Positions 1 through 7,745 are shown, counted from the stretch's first letter. The stretch is DNA of 16,309 nucleotides from Pseudomonadota bacterium (GCA_015222755.1 JADFVX010000029.1:1-16309), one strand, 5' to 3'. Made by a program: numbers and translations. The notes: a model not told the origin generated them from the sequence alone.

Positions 1-345
1 AGCCATCGTATCGATGCCCCATCCCGCATAGCTGTAATACCACTCGAGCAGGTCTTCAGAGTAATACGATTGCTCAGCCTGCCCCGGGGAGCTTGAGTTT
101 ATCACTCCGCCATAGGATTCAATATCGTCAATGGCCTTAAGTGCAAAGGAGCTTGTCGCCTTCAGATCGTCGATGACGCGATAGATAAAATATTTCTCTA
201 CCTCCCTAAGCCCTAGGTTCTTGGAGTTTTTATTCCGCTCTAGCGATGCAATTGAGGCATCCTCTCTATCGATATCGGCAGCCATGGACAAGGATGTCCA
301 AGTGACGATGAAGAAAGACAGAAGCAGTGCTAAGCGGATCATCAT
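1..345 (-). CDS. Secreted protein of unknown function, 3' end outside window
   Basis: Translation from the ATG at 345 stays open for 115 codons to the window edge, so the C-terminus is missing. Residues 3-22 form a signal peptide: a short basic start (MMIR), a hydrophobic core (LALLLSFFIV) and a likely cleavage after SMA. The mature part begins acidic and polar and is rich in Tyr, Ser and Asp, with no motif I recognise. A purine-rich Shine-Dalgarno (GAGGAGGG) lies about 10 bases upstream, which supports this start. The gene follows the peroxiredoxin gene by 99 bp on the same strand and may be cotranscribed. A periplasmic location is inferred from the signal peptide; the function is unknown. 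Confidence 0.7.
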   Translation of the reverse strand, partial: MMIRLALLLSFFIVTWTSLSMAADIDREDASIASLERNKNSKNLGLREVEKYFIYRVIDDLKATSSFALKAIDDIESYGGVINSSSPGQAEQSYYSEDLLEWYYSYAGWGIDTMA

Positions 346-444
346 TGACACAAAATCCCTCCTCTCAGAAAATTACAGGGAAAATATAGGGACAACCCCC
401 ACAATAATCTTTTTCCTTAAAAATCTATCGCCACTTCCAGTGCA

Positions 445-963
445 TCACAGGGGTACTTCCCATGCCTTTCCCTGCTTTGCCCTCTTTAAAAAATCAATCA
501 ACCTGATACAGTCATCTGCCTTGTACCTGTTGGCAGGCTCGTTGCTGTAGACGGCAGAGGCTACTTCACCCTTGGGGTTCAATATAAATTTGGTGGCGTG
601 AATGATCTTTTGCCCCTCTTCCCAGAAGGCCCCGGTTGCTTCGGAAAACTCCTCTGCTTCCAGCCCGTAGGCCAGGGGGAAACTCAGGCTGAGATCATTG
701 GCGGTCTTGTCTGCATCTTCAAGACTATCAACGGAAGCGGCAAGCAGCTTTACACCCCGGCTTTCAAAATCACTCCATCTTCCTTCGAAATCAGCCAACT
801 GCTGACGACAGAAAGGTCACCAGTGGCCGCGGTAGACAAGGAATGTTGTCCACGAGTCCTTTATCCCTTCAGGTATATTAAGCGCACCGCCCCCCGCAAG
901 GTTAAGGAGCATATTAGGAAATACAGCCCCATCCTCCAGCATCTTATTCCCCCGTTGTACCAT
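445..963 (-). CDS. Peroxiredoxin-like selenoprotein (AhpC/TSA fold, UxxC motif)
   Basis: A thioredoxin-fold peroxiredoxin-like protein of 172 residues, counting an in-frame TGA at 817-819 as selenocysteine. Reading through it gives TFLVYRGHWUPFCRQQLADF, matching the family pattern YRGxWCPFCRxQL, with U at residue 49 and the resolving Cys at 52. Reading frame and similarity continue on both sides: an N-terminal GGGALNIPEG segment before it, and SVDSLEDA, LAYGLEAEEF and the TKFILNPKGEV strand after it. Such proteins reduce peroxides, or act as thiol oxidoreductases, in the cytosol. A hairpin suited to a bacterial SECIS lies just downstream. ATG 963 is chosen (GGGGAAATTTGT upstream), but ATG 942 also fits and gives a more typical N-terminus (MLEDGAVFPN). 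The final stop is also TGA. Conventional calling would start at TTG 798 and lose the active site. The alternative, a nonsense mutation, is less likely because the TGA falls exactly on the peroxidatic Cys codon. Confidence 0.85.
785..808 (-). promoter_or_regulatory. Putative bacterial SECIS hairpin downstream of the Sec UGA
   Basis: On the minus strand a 5-bp stem TCAGC/GCTGA closes a 5-base loop AGTTG, extended by a TCG/CGA pairing across a 3-base bulge. The apical loop begins 16 bases after the UGA at 817-819 and has G as its second base. Known bacterial SECIS elements are small stem-loops immediately 3' of UGA with a G among the first two loop bases, and they recruit SelB with Sec-tRNA. Fit is by eye; no folding was computed. 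Confidence 0.6.
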
Positions 964-983
964 ACAAATTTCCCCATTAATTG
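938..983 (-). repeat. Diverged direct repeat, copy 1 (junction into the peroxiredoxin start)
   Basis: Minus-strand segment running from CAATTAATGGGG through TTTGTATG to GGGAATAAGATGCT. It aligns without gaps to 2777-2822 with 36 of 46 matches. It spans the end of the DUF4153 gene region and the first codons of the peroxiredoxin gene. Confidence 0.7.
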
Positions 984-985
984 AC

Positions 986-2746
986 TTACTTTTTTTTGCT
1001 CTTCTTCCTTTTCTTGCTCACTTCAAAGTGTGATTGACCTATCTTCAAATCTTTATACTCATTTTCCACTATCTGAACATCCCCATATTCAAGGCTTTTA
1101 ATTAGGTCTGCCATACAGCAGCTCGATGATGGGCCATCTACAATATTCAGAGTTCCTGTCATTTCCCATCCTTCGACACCTCTGTCAAAAAGAAATGAAC
1201 TTGAAGTATATCCTGGGATGAATACAAACTCCTCTATATCGTCACCGTCCAGGTCAATAGATAAGAGCAGGCAATCCTTTTTTGTGCATTGCTCTTTCTG
1301 CCATGTAGGAATGTCAGTATTGATTGCCTCAATCAGTTCTTCAGGCACTTTAATTCCGGAAGGATAGATTTTCATATCTTCCCGTTTTACTTCCTTGTCA
1401 GGTTTGCTTCCGCGGTAGGGGTAGTATTCAGCTTTTTTTGCTTTTTCCACTCCCTTCTTTATAGCCTCAAATTGGGGATGATCTTTTTCTTCAGCGAGGG
1501 AAAGAAGCTTTTCATACCCTTTTCTGCCTAGTTTGAATTTCAGAGCTTCATAGTCGAAATTGGCGGCATCAGCAACCCCGTTTATTAGTCGGTTAAACTG
1601 GTTGTTGGCGCTGATTGTGAAAGGGTCCATAATCGGTGTATGCAGCAGAAAGGCTATTAGAACTACAATGAAAGACATGCCAATATTCACATGCCTGATT
1701 TTATCTATCCATATTGCTGTACGCCTGTAAACGGCAAAGGCATATCCCGTACCATAAAGGCCTGTCAAAATAGCAAAAACCAGCACGTAGACACGCTCAG
1801 GTGTATAGCCGTACTGGCTGATGCGAAGATATATGGAGTAGAGGGTGATGACTGTAAATATTGGTAGAAAAAAGAGCATTATATCTAAAAGACGTTGTAC
1901 CGGCACAGGGTAGGGTCTCTCCAGAGAACCGTCCTGGAAGACGGCATTAACAAAGAGGATTGCCAGTATGACAAGGCAGAGAAGCAGTGCAGAGGCCTGC
2001 TTTGTGTCCCACAGCGGCTGCAGACCGGTAAACGGAAGGGAGGCGATAAAAAGTATGGAAATGAGCGCAACAATTGGCGTCAGGTACTTGAAAAGAGTTA
2101 GGGCGATATTTCTAAGGGTATTAATGATCTTTTCATTCTGACGGCCAAGGGCAAGTCCAAAGCCGAAGGCGGCAGGGAGAAAGACGAGATTGAAATATTT
2201 TGAGGTAAAGGCCTTCCAGAAAAATTCTATTCCAATCATCTTGAATAGGCCACCCCATAGCACCATCAATCCCCAGAAGGCGCACATAAAAAACAAAGCG
2301 ACTGAAATAATAAAAAAGTTGTTCCATCCATGACGAAAGAGCTTCTCATAGGAAAAGGAGAGCTTTCCCTCTTCCTCGTATGTCTGGATGTAAGGGAGAA
2401 GCACGTAGAGGGAAATTATAGTGGCTGTGTTAAATGTGCCTAGCCTGAAACTGTCACCCCTGAACGCCCCTTTTGATTCAGGAAGCTGCCACCATGTCCA
2501 TAGTGCAGCCAGGGCAAATATCAGGGAGGGGAGTACTGAAAGGAGGTAGCGGGATTTACTTTTCCCCTCACTCCATATGAGTTGAAGGATTGTTCCGCCC
2601 ATGGCGGCAAAGACAACGGCAGACGCCAGAATGGCATTTGTCTGCGGATTCGAAGAGGTATACTCACTTACTCCGAAGTAAACAAAACCCTGGAGCAAGC
2701 CTATTAATGCCAGCGGAAAACGGAATGTTTTGATCTGTTCCGTCAT
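986..2746 (-). CDS. DUF4153 family multi-pass membrane protein
   Basis: This 586-residue protein has roughly a dozen hydrophobic segments within the first ~375 residues, so it lies in the inner membrane. The segment YLRISQYGYTPERVYVLVFA followed by further transmembrane helices matches the DUF4153 family, whose biochemical role is unknown. After the last helix (about 375) a soluble domain of about 210 residues follows. It contains an acidic DLDGDDIEEFVF stretch resembling the D-x-D-G-D calcium-type loops seen at the ends of some DUF4153 proteins, and the extreme C-terminus is lysine-rich (KKRKKSKKK). The ATG has a strong AAGGAG Shine-Dalgarno 6 bases upstream. Only 22 bp separate its stop from the peroxiredoxin ATG, so the two are probably cotranscribed. 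Family assignment is confident; function is not known. Confidence 0.8.
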   Translation of the reverse strand: MTEQIKTFRFPLALIGLLQGFVYFGVSEYTSSNPQTNAILASAVVFAAMGGTILQLIWSEGKSKSRYLLSVLPSLIFALAALWTWWQLPESKGAFRGDSFRLGTFNTATIISLYVLLPYIQTYEEEGKLSFSYEKLFRHGWNNFFIISVALFFMCAFWGLMVLWGGLFKMIGIEFFWKAFTSKYFNLVFLPAAFGFGLALGRQNEKIINTLRNIALTLFKYLTPIVALISILFIASLPFTGLQPLWDTKQASALLLCLVILAILFVNAVFQDGSLERPYPVPVQRLLDIMLFFLPIFTVITLYSIYLRISQYGYTPERVYVLVFAILTGLYGTGYAFAVYRRTAIWIDKIRHVNIGMSFIVVLIAFLLHTPIMDPFTISANNQFNRLINGVADAANFDYEALKFKLGRKGYEKLLSLAEEKDHPQFEAIKKGVEKAKKAEYYPYRGSKPDKEVKREDMKIYPSGIKVPEELIEAINTDIPTWQKEQCTKKDCLLLSIDLDGDDIEEFVFIPGYTSSSFLFDRGVEGWEMTGTLNIVDGPSSSCCMADLIKSLEYGDVQIVENEYKDLKIGQSHFEVSKKRKKSKKK

Positions 2747-2776
2747 ATTAACTCCTTTTGTGCGTCTCCACCATTG

Positions 2777-2822
2777 AGCATTTTATTCCCTGATAGTGTC
2801 ATACAAACCACCCCATTAATTG
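2777..2822 (-). repeat. Diverged direct repeat, copy 2, with relic of a peroxiredoxin start
   Basis: Ungapped match (36/46) to 938-983. Read in the same frame, this copy encodes MTLSGNKMLNGGD, against MVQRGNKMLEDGA at the start of the peroxiredoxin. It is followed by the Shine-Dalgarno of the DUF4153 gene, so it appears to be a decayed duplicate of the peroxiredoxin 5' end. Confidence 0.65.
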
Positions 2823-2875
2823 AGTTGAACGAAATTCATATTGTAGCCAGTATCTTCCCCTGCAGGCTCCAGCTT
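2812..2875 (-). repeat. Duplicated gene 3' end (copy in the 210-residue membrane protein)
   Basis: Aligns codon for codon with 4191-4254, 51 of 64 bases identical. It encodes KLEPAGEDTGYNMNFVQLN plus stop, against KLESAMKDASYKMNSVQLN plus stop in the DUF2914 gene. Many differences change the amino acid, but the frame and stop are kept. Confidence 0.75.
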
Positions 2876-3448
2876 AGTAGAGTGGGTTGAGACATCCACT
2901 TTATTATTATTTTTTGAATCAAGGCAGGCTAACACTGCAGCAATGCCGAAGCCAAAAACCATAAATGCGAAATGATTAAGAACAATAAAGAAAAAAAGTG
3001 CAGGGATGGTAATAAAAACACTTCCACTTACTTCCATACCGTTACCCTGCATATTGGGGATAAAAACATTGTGCAGGTAGAAAGTAAAAGGTACAAGGAT
3101 AGCAGATGAGGCGCCAAGTATTTTTGCGTATCGCATGTCACGCCATCCCATCCCCAATGCAGCCCCTCCTATCAAACCTGCAATTGCAGCATCTATTGTG
3201 GGATTATAGCTTATAAGGTTGAAAATAATCCCAGCAATAGCAAAACCTGCAGCAGCATAGTATGCTACACGCTCAGCATTATCACTATATATAGCTAAAT
3301 AGTAGGCTCCAATGGTGCCAAGTGCGGTAAATGACATGACATCTTTGATCAATACATTAGTTAGTGTATAGATCGGCTGGATAAGGCCAAAAAGAATGCC
3401 GCCTACTAAAAAGCTTATCCCTCCACGAAATATATATCTTCTATACAT
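2816..3448 (-). CDS. Small multi-pass membrane protein, unknown family
   Basis: A 210-residue hydrophobic protein with about six predicted membrane segments (near residues 8-25, 38-54, 64-80, 83-98, 109-128 and 142-175) and short loops. A glycine-rich pair (AAIAGLIGGAALGMG) lies in the middle. No cleavable signal peptide or catalytic motif is visible and I do not recognise the family. The last 19 residues resemble the tail of the DUF2914 protein two genes upstream, pointing to a copied 3' end. The start is 4 bases after the upstream zinc-ribbon gene's stop, with only a weak Shine-Dalgarno, so translational coupling is likely. Confidence 0.75.
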   Translation of the reverse strand: MYRRYIFRGGISFLVGGILFGLIQPIYTLTNVLIKDVMSFTALGTIGAYYLAIYSDNAERVAYYAAAGFAIAGIIFNLISYNPTIDAAIAGLIGGAALGMGWRDMRYAKILGASSAILVPFTFYLHNVFIPNMQGNGMEVSGSVFITIPALFFFIVLNHFAFMVFGFGIAAVLACLDSKNNNKVDVSTHSTKLEPAGEDTGYNMNFVQLN

Positions 3449-3452
3449 TGCT

Positions 3453-4178
3453 TTATATCTTTTTGAGTGTACTCAATGCCTCTCTCATTTGCTGAGTGAT
3501 TTCATCTTTATCTTCGGAAGGCTTCACATAAAAATATAGTTCTATGAGTTTGCCTTTTGCTATGAACAGGTGGTCTTCTCTATAAACGTTCCTGATCATG
3601 TAGCCAACCTTATGAATTGTAAAACCACTGACGTCTTCCACCTCATCAAAAATGATTTTATGAGTTTTAGCTTTGTATGCAACCCAACCTGCCCAGGTGT
3701 CTGATATGAAACTTTCAGCGCTTACGCTTGCCGTGTTGATTACAAAGAGGTAAGAGCTGGTATTTTCAGGCGCTCCTAAAAAATGATAAAATTTTGAGTA
3801 TGCTTGAAAGGCAGGGGGAAGCTTTTCTTTGACAGTATATTGCTTCCAGTTTTCAGGCAGTTCAACACTAAATCCATAATAGGTGTTTTCGTAAAATCCT
3901 GATATGGGGCTATAATTGCCATGGTTGCTATAAACTGCGGAGGGGAGATGCCCTTTGTTCCAGAGAATAGCTGTTACCAAAATAACAACGAAGGCAACAA
4001 TGATCTTTCCAGTTGAGCCTGCTTTCTTTTGAGCGGGCGCTTCTTCCAGTGGTTGCTGGGCTACTTGTTCCTGTTTTCTTTCGAGATATTGTAGATACTT
4101 TTCTATGATTACTTGGCATTTTGAGCAGACGTCGGATTCAGGTTGAACAGCACCACATTTAGGACAAGTCATTTCCAT
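3453..4178 (-). CDS. Zinc-ribbon, single-pass membrane protein with PsbP-like outer domain
   Basis: The 241 residues begin with a zinc ribbon: C5-PK-C8 and C18-SK-C21. A charged, glutamine-rich linker (about 25-55) and one transmembrane helix (about 57-74, IIVAFVVILVTAILW) follow. The C-terminal ~150 residues start with YYGFSVELPENWKQY, a pattern typical of PsbP/LpqN-like folds ('...sipeNW...'). Expected topology is zinc ribbon in the cytoplasm and the beta-rich domain outside; the role is unknown. The start has GGGAGG about 10 bases upstream, and the spacing to the DUF2914 gene is 16 bp. The gene sits inside a cotranscribed membrane-protein cluster. Confidence 0.75.
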   Translation of the reverse strand: MEMTCPKCGAVQPESDVCSKCQVIIEKYLQYLERKQEQVAQQPLEEAPAQKKAGSTGKIIVAFVVILVTAILWNKGHLPSAVYSNHGNYSPISGFYENTYYGFSVELPENWKQYTVKEKLPPAFQAYSKFYHFLGAPENTSSYLFVINTASVSAESFISDTWAGWVAYKAKTHKIIFDEVEDVSGFTIHKVGYMIRNVYREDHLFIAKGKLIELYFYVKPSEDKDEITQQMREALSTLKKI

Positions 4179-4190
4179 CTAATCAGGCCT

Positions 4191-4254
4191 CCCATTAATT
4201 AAGTTGGACAGAATTCATCTTGTAGCTGGCATCTTTCATAGCAGACTCCAGCTT
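4191..4254 (-). repeat. Duplicated gene 3' end (copy in the DUF2914 gene)
   Basis: Partner of 2812-2875. In this gene it follows directly on the DUF2914 domain's last strand (GYRSF), so this is more likely the donor copy. It ends at AATTAATGGG just after the stop. Confidence 0.7.
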
Positions 4255-5238
4255 AAAAGAACGGTAACCCAGTACGGCACCGTCCTTGAGGGCTGTTTCC
4301 ACCTTCCATAGCCCCTTCTTAGCGGCGTTTTGTACGTAGGAGTATGTCCTCCACCCATTTTCACGCCCTCCCGTCATCGGGAGTGACAGCTTGAATTTTA
4401 GAGCCCATTCCCCCTCCACTTCATCCCACATCCACCACCTGTGTTCGAGGTCTACCTTTACCTTGGACGGCGCAAAGATGGAACTGAGGTAATAAATCTT
4501 TTCGCCCTTTGTGAAGTGTATTTTATTGCTTGTTAGTCCCGTATTTGCAAAAAATCCCTGCTCTTCCACCTTGCAGCTGTACTGCTTTTTCTCCCTTGAG
4601 AAATCCTTGCAGGCAAAGTCCTGCTTGAGAACGAGCGGAACGGGGGGGATTACCTGGAAGCCGTAGAGAAAAAGTGAAGAGATGGTTACCGCTATGGGAG
4701 AGGCCAGTGTACGGGGCGGAGTTGAGCTTAGCCGCCAGATCATGAGGACAATAATAAAACTGACAGAAGAACCGATGTAAAACCAGAGGTAGTTGACGCT
4801 GCTGGCGATATGGGGTATGAGGAAATTGAGGTACATAGTCCCGGAAAGACAGAACAGTGCCCATGAAACCACGCGGTTGTCGTACTTATCCTTTAGAAAC
4901 TCATTTGCTATAAGGAGAATTACCAGTATTCCCACTACAATGAATGCCCCCAGTGACCTGGAGCTTTTAAAGTAGAATATTACCAGTGCGCTGAAGAGCC
5001 CCCCGAAAAAGAACTGCAAAAGAAGCGTAAGCCGCCTGTTCCATTCCTGCCTGTATCCCCCCGCCATGATTGCCAGGGACAGGCCTGCACCTATATAATA
5101 TGCGACAAGAACCCAGAGATCCAGGGTTGACACCACCCGTCCCATTGTCAAAGAGTCCCACAGGAAGCCTCCTGAAAATGCGATTGCAGGGAAGAACTTC
5201 CTCCCCGTCTGAATAAAAGCCTGCCCACGATTTTCCAT
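4195..5238 (-). CDS. Membrane protein with C-terminal DUF2914 domain
   Basis: The first ~200 of 347 residues form about seven hydrophobic helices. The rest is a soluble domain with the tryptophan-rich DUF2914 pattern: HRWWMWDEVEGEWALKFKL, then GWRTYSYV, then GLWKVETALKDGAVLGYRSF. DUF2914 proteins are bacterial membrane proteins of unknown role, sometimes near sugar- or envelope-related genes. A short tail (KLESAMKDASYKMNSVQLN) extends beyond the usual domain end and is shared with the protein encoded at 2816-3448. The ATG at 5238 has only a modest upstream AAGGGA. The gene follows the hybrid kinase gene by 71 bp on the same strand and probably shares its transcript. Confidence 0.8.
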   Translation of the reverse strand: MENRGQAFIQTGRKFFPAIAFSGGFLWDSLTMGRVVSTLDLWVLVAYYIGAGLSLAIMAGGYRQEWNRRLTLLLQFFFGGLFSALVIFYFKSSRSLGAFIVVGILVILLIANEFLKDKYDNRVVSWALFCLSGTMYLNFLIPHIASSVNYLWFYIGSSVSFIIVLMIWRLSSTPPRTLASPIAVTISSLFLYGFQVIPPVPLVLKQDFACKDFSREKKQYSCKVEEQGFFANTGLTSNKIHFTKGEKIYYLSSIFAPSKVKVDLEHRWWMWDEVEGEWALKFKLSLPMTGGRENGWRTYSYVQNAAKKGLWKVETALKDGAVLGYRSFKLESAMKDASYKMNSVQLN

Positions 5239-5309
5239 TATTCTTTTCTCTAAGTTCCCTTTTTCTCTGTTTACTTCTTCTCGCTAGCTTCCTGCAAGTC
5301 GGGCCACGA

Positions 5310-6413
5310 TCACACAGGGTCCGCCTTTTCAAGTTTCACCGTAACGCTGGTGCCGTGGTCATTAACACCTTCCTCCTGCACCTTCGATGAAACCTCTATG
5401 CTGCCGCCGTAGGCATCCACAAATCGCTTGACGAGCCGCATGCCGTATCCCGTCCCCTTCTCACCTGTCGTCCCCTCTCTTGTCGTTACGGCATTCATTT
5501 TAAAGAGGTCTTCAATGAGCCTTTCACTCATCCCGATGCCAGAATCCTTCACAGTGATGTGGATCTGCCCTCCCACTTCCCGAGCGCCAAGAACGACAGT
5601 GGAGGCGGGGTTGGAAAATTTGAGTGCGTTAGTAAGAAGGTTGTTCAGCACAGAATTGAGGAGTGACGTCCTTTCGGCGATCACGTGGACGCCCTTTTCA
5701 ATATCGATGGTCAGCTCAATCCCTTTTTCACGGAACCTCTCCTGGAGCATATGGGACAGATCTCCCGCGACGGCAGCAAGGTCAACGGCATCAAGATCGA
5801 GCCTCTCCCCGGCATCAGATACGCGCCTCATCTTCCTGACAATTTCGATAATGCCGATACCGTTTTCGACAGCCTCCCTGATTTCTTCTTTCATTGTTAT
5901 TAGCAGGTCGGGATGGTCTTTTTCGGCTTCAAAGATATATCTGATATGGGAGAGAGGGTTTAAGAGGTCATGGCAAACCATCTGCAGGAGCTGCTGGTAA
6001 TCGTCCTTCATGGCGGCTATCGCCTTCCGACTCCTGCTGAGGTCTATGTGCGTCCTGACGCGGGAGAGGAGTTCTTCCCGGCAAAAGGGGGTGGTGATGT
6101 AGTCGACGGCGCCGCATTCAAAGCCTTTGATGATTTCCTCTTTTTTAGACCGATTGCTGAGAAATACGACTGGGAGGTCTTTGGTTTCCTCGGATTTTTT
6201 AAGCCTTTCGCAGGCCTCGTAACCATCCATGGCCGGCATGGTCACATCCAGGAGGATCAGGTCGGGGGATTCCTCGCTTGCCAGGGCAAGGCCTTTCTCA
6301 GCATCAGGCGCCTCAATCACCCGGTAATCGACCTCAAGCAGAACGCTGCTGATTAAATTGCGGTTGAAGCTGCTGTCATCAATGATCAATATCTGGGGTT
6401 TAGGTTCCGGCAT
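5310..6413 (-). CDS. Hybrid response regulator/histidine kinase (REC-HisKA-HATPase)
   Basis: A 367-residue soluble two-component protein. The N-terminal receiver domain (about 7-122) has the acidic pair D12/D13, phospho-acceptor D56 (LILLDVTMP) and S86. The dimerisation/phospho-transfer helix (about 137-200) has H148 in the H-box MVCHDLLNPLSHIR. The ATPase domain (about 245-362) shows an N-box (NNLLTNALKFS), a G1 box (DSGIGM) and a G2 box (GTGYGM). One oddity: the receiver lysine, normally in the motif TKPF, is threonine here (ITTPF, T108), encoded by ACC. Without a sensor domain the protein likely acts as a phosphorelay intermediate driven by another kinase. The start is ATG with AGGA 7-8 bases upstream. 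Partners are not visible in the window. Confidence 0.9.
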   Translation of the reverse strand: MPEPKPQILIIDDSSFNRNLISSVLLEVDYRVIEAPDAEKGLALASEESPDLILLDVTMPAMDGYEACERLKKSEETKDLPVVFLSNRSKKEEIIKGFECGAVDYITTPFCREELLSRVRTHIDLSRSRKAIAAMKDDYQQLLQMVCHDLLNPLSHIRYIFEAEKDHPDLLITMKEEIREAVENGIGIIEIVRKMRRVSDAGERLDLDAVDLAAVAGDLSHMLQERFREKGIELTIDIEKGVHVIAERTSLLNSVLNNLLTNALKFSNPASTVVLGAREVGGQIHITVKDSGIGMSERLIEDLFKMNAVTTREGTTGEKGTGYGMRLVKRFVDAYGGSIEVSSKVQEEGVNDHGTSVTVKLEKADPV

Positions 6414-6479
6414 TGCTTAATCCTTTTAATTAATTCAGTACCCTTCGGGTATAAGTTTCACGAGGAGCTGTCAGGATGC

Positions 6480-6496
6480 CCCGCTTTTTAAGCGGG
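6480..6496 (-). terminator. Hairpin after the SGNH hydrolase gene, possible weak terminator
   Basis: A perfect 7-bp stem CCCGCTT/AAGCGGG with a 3-base loop sits 13 bases past the hydrolase stop. On the minus strand it is followed by GGCATCC rather than a T-tract, so it may protect the 3' end or pause transcription rather than terminate strongly. Confidence 0.4.
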
Positions 6497-6509
6497 AATG
6501 AATAGCAGT

Positions 6510-7745
6510 TTAGTTGCTTCTCACTTTCTCTAATTTGCTTCTATACCCATGCATTTTGCTATAAACGGATTTTTGATCAAGCAAATTATTGTCCTTTAGA
6601 TAGGACAAAAGGTAGCTTGCAATCAGCTCATTGCCCAAGGGAGAGTAATGTGCTTGAGCATAAAAATCATCCATATGACGGCCACTCCCAAGCTTATTAA
6701 ATGCGTCAAAAAGATCAACATAGAGATATTCTTTGTCTTCAAAGTAATCCAGAAGTGCCTGATATCCTTTCGTCCTGAAATTTCCATATCTATACAGATC
6801 AAGCCTGTTAGGAAAAACAAGAATAAGCGGCAATGACTGATTTTCCAAGGCAGTATCGACAAACTCGTCAAATATCTTTGTAGTCACCTTAAATGCCTCG
6901 GAACTTACATTATAGTCCCCATCATTAAAGACCTTTTCCTTGAAAAGTTCGTAATATAATATCTTAAACAAACGTACCGATGGCAGCACGTCGACTGCAC
7001 TTTTATGGTACTTTGTTTGATAATAAAAGTCTTTTTCTCCCAGCCTGGACAGAACTTTCTCCGGGTTTATCAACAGCCTGTAATATTCCTCCTTTTTCTG
7101 AATAGGATTATCAAGCAGTTCAAGACCATTTCCATCAACAATAAAACGTGGTTTTGCCAGAGGCCCGGCTGTTTCAGGAAAGTAAAAGGGACGGTAGGCA
7201 TTTACATTACGGGCAATATTTTCCGTCATATATCCAGCTAATACAATATTGGGTCTGTAAAAAAGGCCGTCTTCCTTGTAACGCAAAAAGGCCTGATCCA
7301 GGCCGTAGCCCCCCACACCGAAGTTAAGCACCTCCAGGTTTTCCTTTTTTGCGCTCATTTGAGACTGCCAGGTATCTTTGTTCTCTACCTCATCACCATG
7401 GGTGAAGGAATCACCAAAAGATGCAATTCTTACAATATTTGAAGAAAATGTGCGCTCATACTCCCTGTCAGACCTTATACCATCTGCATTTGATTTATAT
7501 AAGGGACTATATCCATTTTCCTTTATCTTCCAGCCCAGTGTGGGGCTGAATTTTATATAATTCAATTTATTATGGATCAGATCCGACAGAATATCTTTAT
7601 GCTCAGGCATAAGCTCTTTTGCAGATAGCGGTTTATACTCGATGTCACGGATTTCTTTAAGTGCATACAATCCCAGTAAAGAAGCTGCTTCAAAAAAAAC
7701 AAGCAGCAGAAAAAACATGCAACTCCAGAGAAAGATCTTCTTCAT
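6510..7745 (-). CDS. Membrane-anchored SGNH/GDSL-type hydrolase
   Basis: Starts at ATG 7745 (MKKIFLW), with GAGGA 7 bases upstream; an in-frame TTG 12 bases earlier is less likely. Residues 4-26 form an N-terminal membrane anchor or uncleaved signal, placing the body outside the inner membrane. SGNH landmarks are in order: IASFGDSFTHGDE (block I, nucleophile Ser in GDSF), GVGGYGLDQ (block II-like Gly), and a C-terminal MDDFYAQAHYSPLGNELIA (Asp/His of block V). This family hydrolyses or transfers esters, commonly acyl groups on polysaccharides or lipids; the substrate is not evident. It is 411 residues, long for the family, and noticeably more AT-rich than nrdJ. It is separated from its neighbours by non-coding gaps. 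Confidence 0.85.
   Translation of the reverse strand: MKKIFLWSCMFFLLLVFFEAASLLGLYALKEIRDIEYKPLSAKELMPEHKDILSDLIHNKLNYIKFSPTLGWKIKENGYSPLYKSNADGIRSDREYERTFSSNIVRIASFGDSFTHGDEVENKDTWQSQMSAKKENLEVLNFGVGGYGLDQAFLRYKEDGLFYRPNIVLAGYMTENIARNVNAYRPFYFPETAGPLAKPRFIVDGNGLELLDNPIQKKEEYYRLLINPEKVLSRLGEKDFYYQTKYHKSAVDVLPSVRLFKILYYELFKEKVFNDGDYNVSSEAFKVTTKIFDEFVDTALENQSLPLILVFPNRLDLYRYGNFRTKGYQALLDYFEDKEYLYVDLFDAFNKLGSGRHMDDFYAQAHYSPLGNELIASYLLSYLKDNNLLDQKSVYSKMHGYRSKLEKVRSN

Noticed and set aside
817..819. TGA read as a nonsense mutation making a peroxiredoxin pseudogene
   Set aside because: It falls exactly on the catalytic Cys codon, the rest of the frame is intact and family-like, and a SECIS-type hairpin follows; selenocysteine explains all three.
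598..984. Plus-strand 128-codon frame across the peroxiredoxin gene
   Set aside because: Antisense to the peroxiredoxin, no ribosome binding site or domain; a shadow frame.
4967..5332. Minus-strand 121-codon frame spanning the kinase end and the DUF2914 start
   Set aside because: Alternative frame of the DUF2914 coding region with arginine-rich nonsense sequence.
5428..6000. Plus-strand 190-codon frame in the hybrid kinase gene
   Set aside because: Antisense to kinase H-, N- and G-boxes; serine/proline-rich shadow.
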